A DNA stretch of 51,338 nt from Magnetospirillum moscoviense (lineage in GTDB: Bacteria; Pseudomonadota; Alphaproteobacteria; Rhodospirillales; Magnetospirillaceae), in NCBI RefSeq assembly GCF_001650635.1, contig NZ_LWQU01000127.1, positions 1 through 51,338 on the forward strand. The letters are read 5' to 3'. Under the pieces are notes generated by a model, which saw nothing but the letters and a program-made list of their open reading frames with translations, was not told the DNA's origin and searched no databases. Positions 1 to 7,157 of this stretch are shown in pieces; the stretch's first letter is position 1, and every line of letters starts with the position of its first letter. The translations under genes and the position numbers were made by a program.

Positions 1-72
1 AGGGGGGCATGATGGATGAGTCATTCCATCTTGAATCACGCTCACGCCCGCCTGTCCAGGCTATGTTAACGC

Positions 73-378
73 CTATGAGGGGCGCCCGTCCAGGGGCAGG
101 TCGTCCACCGCCTTCACCAGCGCGGCGCGGCCGCCGGGCGGCATCACCGACCGGGGCACCGACAAGGGGGCATCGATGCCGCAGGCGGTGAACTCGCCCC
201 GGCCCAGCAGGGCGGCAAGGCGCTGGAACGGCGGCCCGCTTCCGGCGAGGTCCTGAACCGGACGCAAATCCTGGATGGCGTCATCCGCCAGCGTGGCGAT
301 CCACACCGTCGGACGCGGAACCTTGGGTCGCCATTGATCGGCGGCGCCGGAAAAATCGATGCCGAGGACCGCCCTCAG
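73..378 (-). pseudogene. DUF429-type (RNase H-fold) protein, truncated N-terminal fragment
   Basis: About 101 residues that begin VLGIDFSGA and contain GIDAPLSVP, both typical of the N-terminal half of DUF429 predicted nuclease-like proteins, which usually run to 220-260 residues. The frame stops abruptly after PLDGRPS, so at least half the protein is missing. No ATG, GTG or TTG precedes the GIDFSG motif. The most plausible start is a CTG that overlaps the stop codon of the upstream polyprenyl synthase gene, which would make the gene translationally coupled to it. The bases between 1 and 72 do not continue the protein and look foreign, so the gene was probably cut by an insertion whose other part lies outside the window. 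The family call is moderate; the truncation is seen directly. Confidence 0.5.
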
Positions 379-1415
379 TAGGCGCGCTCGATGCAGAAAT
401 CGATGACGTCGATCAGCGATTGCTTCAGGGCGCTGTCGGGGAAGATGCCCAGGGCGTCGCGCGCCACCTCGCCGTAATGGCGGGCCCGGGCGATGGTGTC
501 GGCCAGGCTGCCGTGCTTTTCCATCAGGGTGATGGCGCGGTCCAGGTCGCCGTCTTGCTGTTCCAGCCGCTCGACGGTGCGGCGCCAGAATTCCCGCTGA
601 TCCTCGTCGCCGCGCCGGAAGGCCAGGATGATCGGCAGGGTGATCTTGCCCTCGCGGAAATCGTCGCCGACCGTCTTGCCCAGCACCGCCTGCTTGGCCG
701 AGTAATCCAGCACGTCGTCGATCAACTGGAAGGCAATACCCAGATTCAGGCCATAGCTTTCCAACGCCTCTTCCTCGACCTTGGGGCGGTCGGCCACCAC
801 CGCGCCGATGCGGCAGGCGGCGGCGAACAGGGCGGCGGTCTTCGAGCGGATGACCTCGAGATAGGAATCCTCGGTGGTGTCGGTGTCGTTGGCGGTCATC
901 AATTGCAGCACTTCGCCCTCGGCGATCACCGACGACGCGCGAGACAGGATGGCCAACACCGCCAGCGAGCCGTCCTCGACCATCAGCTCGAAGGCCCGCG
1001 AAAACAGGAAGTCGCCGACCAGCACGCTGGGCTTGTTGCCGAACAGGGCGTTGGCCGAGGCCTGGCCGCGGCGCAATTCGGACTCGTCGACGACGTCGTC
1101 GTGCAGCAAGGTGGCGGTGTGGATGAATTCGACGCAAGCCGCAAGCTTGATGTGGCGGTCGCCGGTATGACCGGCCAGGCGCGCCGAGGCCAGCGTCAGG
1201 ACCGGGCGCAGGCGCTTGCCGCCCGAGGCGATGATGTGGCCGGCCAGTTGCGGGATCAACTCGACCGGGCTGTGCATGCGATCGACGATGGTGGTGTTGA
1301 CCTTTTCCAGGTCCTGCTTCACCAGGGCGACCAGCGTATCGAAACTCTTGGCCTTGCGGCCGCGCTCTTCTTCCAGACTTACCACCTTCGCCACGTCGAA
1401 AACTCCCTCGGTCAC
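375..1415 (-). CDS. ispB: polyprenyl (octaprenyl/decaprenyl) diphosphate synthase
   Basis: Makes the long all-trans isoprenoid side chain of ubiquinone by successive addition of isopentenyl diphosphate to an allylic primer in the cytoplasm. Seen directly: GGKRLRP near residues 65-71, the first aspartate-rich motif DDVVD near 106-110, and the second, DDVLD, near 233-237, in the right order and spacing for a trans-prenyltransferase. I chose the GTG start at 1415 (346 residues) because it gives the usual family length. An ATG 108 bases upstream would add an arginine-rich, non-conserved tail and run into the divergent methyltransferase gene. The chain length of the product cannot be read from the sequence. 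Divergent from the methyltransferase gene at 1507. Confidence 0.93.
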   Translation of the reverse strand: MTEGVFDVAKVVSLEEERGRKAKSFDTLVALVKQDLEKVNTTIVDRMHSPVELIPQLAGHIIASGGKRLRPVLTLASARLAGHTGDRHIKLAACVEFIHTATLLHDDVVDESELRRGQASANALFGNKPSVLVGDFLFSRAFELMVEDGSLAVLAILSRASSVIAEGEVLQLMTANDTDTTEDSYLEVIRSKTAALFAAACRIGAVVADRPKVEEEALESYGLNLGIAFQLIDDVLDYSAKQAVLGKTVGDDFREGKITLPIILAFRRGDEDQREFWRRTVERLEQQDGDLDRAITLMEKHGSLADTIARARHYGEVARDALGIFPDSALKQSLIDVIDFCIERAY

Positions 1416-1506
1416 GGAACGCCCCCGTCCGTGGGGTGAACTTACTGTTGCGGTGGAAAGGCGGTCAAGCTTACATCGGCCGCGAAACAGGCATGCGAGC
1501 CCTGAA

Positions 1507-2265
1507 ATGACCGATTTTGCCACGACAGAAGACCATCTCCTGGGCGGACGGGTGGTGATCCGCCAGCCCAGCCAGGGCTACCGGGCCGGGTCGGACCCGG
1601 TGTTTCTGGCCGCTGCCGTTCCGCTGCGCACAGAAGGCCGAGTCCTTGATCTGGGGTGCGGCGTCGGCGCCGCCGGATTGTGCCTGCTGTCCCGTCTTCC
1701 CGGCATTACGGTTACCGGCTTGGAATTGCAGCCCGAACTGGCCGGCCTTGCCCGCGCCAACGGCGAGGCCAACGGCTTCGGCACTCGCTTCCAGGTGGTC
1801 GAGGGGTGCCTGGCCAAGCCCCCGGCCCTGCTGAAGGGCCAGGGCTTCGACGCAATCATCACCAATCCGCCATGGTACGAAGCCGGCACGGTTTCCGAGC
1901 CGTCGGTGGCCAGCAAGCGCATCGGCCATGTCGAGCGTGCGCTGGATCTGGAGAGCTGGCTGCGGGCCGCGGTCAAAATGCTGCGGCCACGCGGCCATCT
2001 GGCGCTGGTGCACCGCGCCGACCGGCTGGGCGACATCATGGCGGCGGTGAAGGTGCTGAAGCTGGGCGAGATCCAGGTGATCCCGCTATGGCCCAGGGAG
2101 GGGCGGCCGGCGATCCGGGTGGTGGTCACCGCCCGCAAGGACGTCAAGACGCCGCTGGAGCTGACGCCGGGACTGGTGTTGCACACCGCCGACGGCGCCT
2201 ATACCGCCGAGGCCGAGGCGGTGTTGCGCCACGGCGCCGCGCTGGCGATTGCAAGAAGCGCTTGA
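1507..2265 (+). CDS. TrmN6-type class I methyltransferase (COG4123)
   Basis: 252 residues. The SAM-binding loop [11 protein letters not shown] lies near residues 46-56, an acidic end of strand 2 (GLELQPE) follows, and the catalytic NPPW motif typical of N6-adenine methyltransferases is near residue 124. The closest characterised relatives modify A37 of tRNA1(Val). The substrate here is inferred from the family only. The start ATG is the first in frame after the intergenic region shared with ispB; an upstream extension of the frame overlaps ispB antisense and is not credible. The stop codon overlaps the -35 box of the rpmG promoter. Confidence 0.85.
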   Translation: MTDFATTEDHLLGGRVVIRQPSQGYRAGSDPVFLAAAVPLRTEGRVLDLGCGVGAAGLCLLSRLPGITVTGLELQPELAGLARANGEANGFGTRFQVVEGCLAKPPALLKGQGFDAIITNPPWYEAGTVSEPSVASKRIGHVERALDLESWLRAAVKMLRPRGHLALVHRADRLGDIMAAVKVLKLGEIQVIPLWPREGRPAIRVVVTARKDVKTPLELTPGLVLHTADGAYTAEAEAVLRHGAALAIARSA

Positions 2266-2289
2266 CTCTGTCCGGCGGATCAGTATCTT
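2262..2289 (+). promoter_or_regulatory. putative sigma-70 promoter of rpmG
   Basis: TTGACT (2262-2267), a 16-base spacer, then TATCTT (2284-2289), followed about 50 bases later by the rpmG start codon. The -35 box overlaps the end of the methyltransferase gene. A good match to the vegetative consensus, by eye. Confidence 0.6.
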
Positions 2290-2338
2290 CCGCCGCCTGT
2301 GTTTCGATCACGACACCAACGAATTCGGGATTTTCGTC

Positions 2339-2506
2339 ATGGCCAAGCCTGCCACCATCCTCATCAAGCTCCTCAGCTCTGCCGGCACTGGCTACTTTTA
2401 TGTGGCGAAGAAGAATCCGCGCAAGACCACCGAGAAGCTGAAGTTCCGCAAGTATGACCCCGTCGTGCGCAAGCATGTCGAGTTCAACGAAGCGAAGATC
2501 AAGTAA
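2339..2506 (+). CDS. rpmG: 50S ribosomal protein L33
   Basis: 55 residues, the normal length of bacterial L33. [20 protein letters not shown] and the C-terminal [18 protein letters not shown] are characteristic of the alphaproteobacterial, cysteine-free (zinc-independent) form. Monocistronic between its own promoter and a strong terminator. Confidence 0.97.
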   Translation: MAKPATILIKLLSSAGTGYFYVAKKNPRKTTEKLKFRKYDPVVRKHVEFNEAKIK

Positions 2507-2529
2507 GCTTCAGGGCTCGCCTTGAAATG

Positions 2530-2565
2530 AAACGCCCGCCGGGGCAACCCGGCGGGCGTTTTCGT
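2530..2565. terminator. intrinsic terminator, probably bidirectional, between rpmG and divK
   Basis: A perfect 13-14 bp GC-rich stem (aacgcccgccgggg / cccggcgggcgtt) with a short CAA loop, followed on the plus strand by TTTTCGTTT. It lies between the convergent ends of rpmG and the response regulator gene. Confidence 0.85.
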
Positions 2566-2584
2566 TTGTCCGCCCCGCGATCGG

Positions 2585-2950
2585 TCAGGCCAGGAACTTG
2601 GCGACGGTCTGCAGGAAGCTGGTGACCGAAATCGGCTTGGCGATATAGCCCTCGCAGCCGCCTTCCCGAATCTTCTCCTCGTCGCCCTTCATGGCGAAGG
2701 CGGTCACGGCGATCACCGGAATGGCCTTGAGGTCGGGGTCTTCCTTCAGCATGCGGGTGATTTCCAGGCCGGAAATCTCGGGCAGCTGGATATCCATCAG
2801 GATCAGGTCGGGCTTGTGCTTGCGCGCCAGACCCAGCGCCTCGCGACCGTCTTTGGTCTGCAAGGTCTCGTATCCATTGGCCTGCAAGAGGTCGTTGAAC
2901 AACTTCATGTTCAGGTCGTTGTCTTCAACGATCAGCACGGTCTTTGGCAT
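2585..2950 (-). CDS. divK: single-domain response regulator DivK
   Basis: 121 residues forming one receiver domain with no output domain. Seen: acidic pair ED in LIVEDNDLN near residues 8-9, phospho-acceptor Asp in LILMDIQLP near residue 53, conserved Thr/Ala of AVTAFAM, and Lys in the AKPI motif near residue 104. The sequence around [15 protein letters not shown] is typical of DivK, which in alphaproteobacteria feeds cell-cycle and polarity signals to the CckA-CtrA phosphorelay. CckA is encoded 6 kb away in this window. Start ATG has a strong ribosome site (GAGAGG) upstream. PleD-type single receivers cannot be fully excluded, but the length and motifs favour DivK. Confidence 0.88.
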   Translation of the reverse strand: MPKTVLIVEDNDLNMKLFNDLLQANGYETLQTKDGREALGLARKHKPDLILMDIQLPEISGLEITRMLKEDPDLKAIPVIAVTAFAMKGDEEKIREGGCEGYIAKPISVTSFLQTVAKFLA

Positions 2951-3014
2951 GTTTCCTCTCGGCGAATCCCGGCACGGACAGACGATGTCCGGCCCCCCTG
3001 TACCCGTCGCGGCC

Positions 3015-3043
3015 ATCATCACCGTTTCCTTGAGTGCTGTCAA
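3015..3043 (-). promoter_or_regulatory. putative promoter of divK
   Basis: Reading the minus strand: TTGACA (3043-3038), a 17-base spacer, then GATGAT (3020-3015), ending about 65 bases before the divK start codon. The -35 is perfect; the -10 matches 4 of 6. Confidence 0.45.
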
Positions 3044-3139
3044 ACCCGACCAAAGCCTTGTGTCGCCGATTATGGCGGACCTTGACAGCGGGCGCCCGGC
3101 GGCGACACCTAAAGGGAACCCCAGCCGAAGGAGGGTCTC

Positions 3140-3745
3140 GTGCCCCGCTTCCTCGCCCTGCTCCTTGTGATCTTTGTGCATCTGACGAATTTTGCCCAGG
3201 CGGCGCCGGTGGGAACCGTCACCCGCCTGCAAGGTGCGGCCGAGGCCGGAGCCCTGGCCCTGGCCGAGGGCGCCACCATCCCGGCCGGCGCGATCCTGCG
3301 CACCGGACCAGGCGCCCGGCTCGAGATTCGCTTCATCGATGGCACCATGTTGACCCTGGGCGAGAAGGCCGAGGTGATCGTCGACCAGTTCCTGTTCGAC
3401 GGCGCCGCCGGAACCGGCACTGCGCGCTTCGCGGTCAACCAGGGCGCCTTCCTGGTCGCCACCGGTGCGGTGGCCAAACTGCCCGAGCGTCCATTCAAGG
3501 TGGTCACCCCGATTGCCAGCATCGGCGTGCGCGGCACCAAATTCTGGGGCGGGCCGCTGGACAATCCGCTTGATGTGCTGGTGCTGGACGGAATGATCCG
3601 AGTGGAAAGCGCCGCCGGTGCCGTCGATCTGACGCAGCCGGGGCAGGGGACGGCGGTCAAGGCTGCCGGCATGGCGCCACAGGCACCGTCCCTCTGGTCG
3701 GATCAGCAGGTCGGCCGCGCCTTCGGCAGCGTCAGCTTCCGCTGA
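3140..3745 (+). CDS. secreted FecR-domain protein
   Basis: 201 residues. Starts with GTG seven bases after a strong GGAGGG ribosome site. A signal peptide (hydrophobic [18 protein letters not shown], cleavage near residue 21) is followed by a FecR-like beta domain covering most of the protein: GTVTRLQG, the [17 protein letters not shown] core, and the typical [13 protein letters not shown] motif near residue 130. FecR domains of this secreted kind occur in periplasmic or surface proteins. There is no transmembrane anti-sigma segment and no sigma factor nearby, so an anti-sigma role is unlikely. Function unknown. Confidence 0.75.
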   Translation: MPRFLALLLVIFVHLTNFAQAAPVGTVTRLQGAAEAGALALAEGATIPAGAILRTGPGARLEIRFIDGTMLTLGEKAEVIVDQFLFDGAAGTGTARFAVNQGAFLVATGAVAKLPERPFKVVTPIASIGVRGTKFWGGPLDNPLDVLVLDGMIRVESAAGAVDLTQPGQGTAVKAAGMAPQAPSLWSDQQVGRAFGSVSFR

Positions 3746-3748
3746 CGA

Positions 3749-4309
3749 TCAGTTGCGGACCGGCGGCTTGATGCGCTGGGAATAAAGGGTGGCCGGACCG
3801 CCCAGGCGCATCGCCTGGTCCAACGTCGCGGTGGCGGCGATGCGGGTGGTCAAGGGCTCGGCCGGCGGCTGCGGCGCCACTGCGATGGTCTTCGGCTTCA
3901 ACTCGGCCGGCCGGGCCGGCGGCGGCGGCACCGGGGCCGGCAGCGACACCTCGGTCTTGCGGGGCGGGGGCGGCGGCGGGGCTACGGTGGCGGCGACCGG
4001 CGCGGCGATTGCCGCCACCCGCACCGGCTGCTGGGCGGCGATCGGTTCCGGCGTCGGCGCCGCCGGGGCGGGCTGTGCGACCACGGGTGCTGGTTCGGGC
4101 TGGGCGCGCGGTTTGGCCTCGGGGCGGGCCGCCGTGCGCTCGCGCTCTTCGCGCATCACGTCTTCCGCGGTGCGGGCCGGACCCAAGCCGTCCTTCACGA
4201 AATTGCCGATGACCTTCAGGAATTCCGGGACGTCGTCGGATGCCCGCGCCGGTATGGCGGCCGACAGGCAGGCGAGAATGACGGCGGATTTGAGCGCGGT
4301 ATGGTTCAT
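3749..4309 (-). CDS. secreted proline/alanine-rich hypothetical protein
   Basis: 186 residues. A clear signal peptide (cleavage after ARA near residue 23), a short conserved-looking block with EFLKVIGNFVKDGLGP, a charged RERERTAARPE stretch, then a long low-complexity Pro/Ala segment including six prolines in a row, and a short C-terminal block ending LYSQRIKPPVRN. It lies 22 bases downstream of purU on the same strand and may be co-transcribed with it. The composition suggests a periplasm-spanning linker or wall-associated protein, but I do not recognise a family. Confidence 0.6.
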   Translation of the reverse strand: MNHTALKSAVILACLSAAIPARASDDVPEFLKVIGNFVKDGLGPARTAEDVMREERERTAARPEAKPRAQPEPAPVVAQPAPAAPTPEPIAAQQPVRVAAIAAPVAATVAPPPPPPRKTEVSLPAPVPPPPARPAELKPKTIAVAPQPPAEPLTTRIAATATLDQAMRLGGPATLYSQRIKPPVRN

Positions 4310-4331
4310 GGGGCGACTTTACCAGAGCTGG

Positions 4332-5192
4332 TCACTTGAACACCACCGTCTTTGATCCGTTCAGCAGCACCCGATGTTCGACGTGCCAGCGCACCGCACG
4401 GGCCAACACCAGATTCTCGATGTCGCGGCCGATGGCGACCAGGTCTTCCGGGGTATGGGTGTGATCGACCCGCTCGACCGATTGTTCGATGATCGGGCCT
4501 TCGTCCAGGTCGGCGGTGACGTAGTGGGCGGTGGCGCCGATGATCTTGACGCCCCTGGAATGGGCCTGGTGGTAGGGCTTGGCCCCCTTGAAGCTGGGCA
4601 GGAACGAATGATGGATGTTGATGGCCCGGCCGGACAGCTTGGCCGAAAGGTCGGTCGACAGGATCTGCATGTAGCGGGCCAACACCACCAGATCGGCGCC
4701 GGAACGATCGACCACCTCGGAAAGACGGGCCTCTTGCGCCGCCTTGTCGTGCTTGTCGACCGCCAGGTAATGATAGGGGATGCCGTGCCATTCGACGATC
4801 GAGCGCATGTCCTGGTGGTTCGAGATCACCGCCGGAATCTCGATGCCCAACTGGCCGGTATGATAGCGGTGCAGCAGGTCGACCAGGCAATGGCCGAACT
4901 TCGAGACCAGGATCACCACCCGGGGCTTGCGCGACAGGTCGTTCAGGTTCCAGATCATCTGGAAGCGGGCGGCGATCAGCGAGAACAGCTTGTCGAATTC
5001 GGGCCGGGTCGGAGTCAGCGCGCCCGACGAGAAGACGATGCGCATGAAGAACCGCCGCGACAGCGGGTCGCCGAATTGCGCCGCCTCGGTGATGAAGCAA
5101 TCGTGCTGGGTCAGGAAGCCGGAGACCGCGGCCACGATGCCGACGGTGTCGGGGCAGGTGATGGTCAGCACGAAGGTTGGCTTGTCGGACAT
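4332..5192 (-). CDS. purU: formyltetrahydrofolate deformylase
   Basis: 286 residues. Hydrolyses 10-formyl-THF to THF and formate, balancing the one-carbon pool. An N-terminal ACT domain (about residues 8-80, starting VLTITCPDTVGIVAAV) is followed by a formyltransferase-fold catalytic domain with IHHSFLPSF, carrying the family His, and the Asp in ADLDEGPII near residue 230. Start ATG (MSDKPTF) chosen because the upstream in-frame extension is lysine/arginine-rich and not family-like. The upstream region contains the 23-bp palindrome at 5363-5414. Confidence 0.95.
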   Translation of the reverse strand: MSDKPTFVLTITCPDTVGIVAAVSGFLTQHDCFITEAAQFGDPLSRRFFMRIVFSSGALTPTRPEFDKLFSLIAARFQMIWNLNDLSRKPRVVILVSKFGHCLVDLLHRYHTGQLGIEIPAVISNHQDMRSIVEWHGIPYHYLAVDKHDKAAQEARLSEVVDRSGADLVVLARYMQILSTDLSAKLSGRAINIHHSFLPSFKGAKPYHQAHSRGVKIIGATAHYVTADLDEGPIIEQSVERVDHTHTPEDLVAIGRDIENLVLARAVRWHVEHRVLLNGSKTVVFK

Positions 5193-5362
5193 GGGGCCCA
5201 GAACTCCTGATTTCGACTGCTTGATAGCCGAGGCGGGGGGGCTACGCCAAGCATGCTGATCGTCGCTTGCCTTTTTTTTGCGCTTGGCCCAAGGTCGGCG
5301 AGTGGTCCGATGGCGACGAGTGGTTCTTCGTCGGCTGAATCGGCCCACAAGATCAATGGATG

Positions 5363-5414
5363 GTGTACTGACACGGTCAAAAGGTCAGTGTACCTTTTGA
5401 CCGTGTCAGTACAC
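5363..5414. promoter_or_regulatory. perfect 23-bp inverted repeat, putative operator or hairpin
   Basis: Arms 5363-5385 and 5392-5414 are exact reverse complements around a 6-base centre (cagtgt). Each arm contains its own dyad: TGACACGGTCA (5369-5379) and TGACCGTGTCA (5398-5408), with centres 29 bp apart. There is no T-tract, so it is not a simple terminator. It lies in the divergent gap between purU (171 bases from its start) and the acidic protein gene (30 bases from its start), which suggests a dimeric-regulator operator controlling one or both. As RNA it would form a very strong hairpin just ahead of the acidic protein ribosome site. Confidence 0.6.
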
Positions 5415-5444
5415 TAGCGCATTCACCCCCCAAGGAACGCCTGC

Positions 5445-5792
5445 ATGATCACCGTCTATTACAAGTCCGGTTCAGCCCAATGGAAGTACGAACTGGCGGA
5501 CGAGGAATACGAGTACGTCATCTCCAACGTGATGGAGGACGACCCGGATCCGCAGGAGATGTTCGACGATTCGCTGGAAATCCTGCGCGACGTCTCGGCC
5601 ATGGCCGAGGACGAAATGGAGGAGGATGATCAGATCGATCAGACCATCGCCGTGGCCTTCCTGTGGCATTGGTTCAACAAGCTGGCCAAGCCGGAAGACC
5701 GCATCGAGGGCGACGTGGTGCTGATCGAGGACGAGGACGGTTCGGGCGTCACCATCCTGCCGGCCAGCGACGTCATCGAGGAAGAGGGCTGA
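5445..5792 (+). CDS. small acidic hypothetical protein
   Basis: 115 residues, strongly acidic (runs such as EDEMEEDDQ and EDEDGSG), with an N-terminal MITVYYKSGSAQWKYELADE block and no signal peptide or membrane segment, so it is expected in the cytoplasm. Start ATG follows an AAGGAA ribosome site. It stands alone between the palindrome at 5363-5414 and a terminator. I do not recognise the family. Confidence 0.7.
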   Translation: MITVYYKSGSAQWKYELADEEYEYVISNVMEDDPDPQEMFDDSLEILRDVSAMAEDEMEEDDQIDQTIAVAFLWHWFNKLAKPEDRIEGDVVLIEDEDGSGVTILPASDVIEEEG

Positions 5793-5820
5793 GCCCTTAC
5801 CTTCCCCCGGCTTGAACGAA

Positions 5821-5860
5821 AAACGGCGGAAAGGGGCAACCCTTCCCGCCGTTGTCGTTG
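5821..5860. terminator. intrinsic terminator between acidic protein gene and recA
   Basis: A stem of 14 bp (aacggcggaaaggg / cccttcccgccgtt, one mismatch) with a short loop. It separates the convergent ends of the acidic protein gene and recA. The T-tract is short (TTGTCGTTG on plus; A-rich GAAAAA on the other side gives T-rich RNA for recA). Confidence 0.7.
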
Positions 5861-5873
5861 GTGGCGCGCGCCC

Positions 5874-6950
5874 CTATTCCTCGACGGTGTTCCCGTCCAG
5901 GTCGCCGGGGGCGCCCGACAGGGCGTCGGCGACCAGGCCGGCATTGGCGCGGATGGTGTTCTCGATCTCGGCGGCCATGGCTGGATTGTCGCGCATGAAC
6001 TGCTTGGCGTTCTCGCGGCCCTGGCCGATGCGGGTCGAGTTGTAGCTGAACCAGGCGCCCGACTTCTCGACCACCCCGGCCTTGACGCCCAGATCGATCA
6101 ATTCGCCGCTTTTCGAGACGCCCTCGCCATACATGATGTCGAAATCGACCACCTTGAACGGCGGGGCCAGCTTGTTCTTCACCACCTTGACACGGGTCTG
6201 GTTGCCCACCACCTCGTCACGGTCCTTGATGGCGCCGACGCGGCGGATTTCCAGGCGCACCGAGGCATAGAACTTCAGGGCGTTGCCGCCGGTGGTGGTT
6301 TCGGGGTTGCCGAACATCACGCCGATCTTCATGCGGATCTGGTTGATGAAGATGACGATGGTCTTCGACTTCGACACCGAACCCGTCAGCTTGCGCAAGG
6401 CCTGGCTCATCAGGCGGGCATGCAGGCCGACATGGGAATCGCCCATCTCGCCTTCCAGTTCGGCGCGCGGCACCAGGGCCGCCACCGAATCGACCACCAG
6501 CACATCGACCGCCCCCGAGCGGACCAGGGTGTCGGCGATTTCCAGCGCCTGCTCGCCGGCGTCGGGCTGGCTGAGCAGCAATTCGTCGATATTGACGCCC
6601 AGCTTGCGGGCGTAGATCGGGTCCAGCGCGTGCTCGGCGTCGATGAAGGCGCAGGCGCCGCCCTTCTTCTGCGCCTCGGCGATGACATGCAGCGCCAGTG
6701 TGGTCTTGCCCGAGCTTTCCGGCCCGTAAATCTCGACGATGCGCCCGCGCGGCAGGCCGCCGATGCCCAGTCCGATATCCAGGCCCAGCGACCCCGACGA
6801 GACCACTTCGGTCTCGACGATGTCGCGGCTGCCCATCTTCATGATGGAGCCCTTGCCGAACGCCCGCTCGATCTGGCTGACGGCGGCTTCCAATGCCTTT
6901 TGCTTGTCCATGGTGTCCTTGTCCACGAGGCGCAATACGGTCTGCGACAT
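5874..6950 (-). CDS. recA: recombinase RecA
   Basis: 358 residues, the usual length. ATP-dependent strand exchange and LexA co-protease. Seen: Walker A GPESSGKT near residues 71-78, the Walker B region [14 protein letters not shown], the L1/L2 DNA-binding loop region including [19 protein letters not shown], and an acidic variable C-terminus. Start ATG (MSQTVLR) gives the expected N-terminus; a longer frame adds unrelated residues. An SOS box lies upstream. Confidence 0.98.
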   Translation of the reverse strand: MSQTVLRLVDKDTMDKQKALEAAVSQIERAFGKGSIMKMGSRDIVETEVVSSGSLGLDIGLGIGGLPRGRIVEIYGPESSGKTTLALHVIAEAQKKGGACAFIDAEHALDPIYARKLGVNIDELLLSQPDAGEQALEIADTLVRSGAVDVLVVDSVAALVPRAELEGEMGDSHVGLHARLMSQALRKLTGSVSKSKTIVIFINQIRMKIGVMFGNPETTTGGNALKFYASVRLEIRRVGAIKDRDEVVGNQTRVKVVKNKLAPPFKVVDFDIMYGEGVSKSGELIDLGVKAGVVEKSGAWFSYNSTRIGQGRENAKQFMRDNPAMAAEIENTIRANAGLVADALSGAPGDLDGNTVEE

Positions 6951-7059
6951 GGCAGTTTCCCCTTCATCTATCCCGAGACGGGCGGGTGATGCAACACGAG
7001 CTTCGTTAAGGGGCACAGTACACGATGTGTTCCGGAACGCAACAAGAATGTTCGCATTT

Positions 7060-7074
7060 GTTCCGGTCTGGTTC
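7060..7074 (-). promoter_or_regulatory. LexA (SOS) box of recA, alphaproteobacterial type
   Basis: GTTC (7060-7063), seven bases, GTTC (7071-7074); read towards recA it is GAAC-N7-GAAC. This is the direct-repeat LexA site known from alphaproteobacteria, quite unlike the gammaproteobacterial palindrome. It lies about 110 bases before the recA start. A further GTTC at 7050-7053 is six bases from the first and may be a degenerate second site. Confidence 0.75.
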
Positions 7075-7157
7075 GCGTGGGGTTCTGGAATTTTCCATGC
7101 CCGAGCGCTTTGGTCGGGGGAGTGGAGGACTCTGGCCGCCATAAAAAAGCGTGCGGC

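Noticed and set aside
73-1137. Long minus-strand frame of 354 codons covering most of ispB
   Set aside because: Only its last 101 codons resemble a protein family; the rest is an Arg/Pro-rich shadow of ispB in another frame.
420-1439. Long plus-strand frame opposite ispB
   Set aside because: Antisense shadow of ispB, rich in Gly/Gln/His with no recognisable domain; typical of high-GC third positions.
7050-7063. GTTC-N6-GTTC as the main LexA site
   Set aside because: The spacing is one base short of the consensus; the overlapping N7 pair at 7060-7074 fits exactly.
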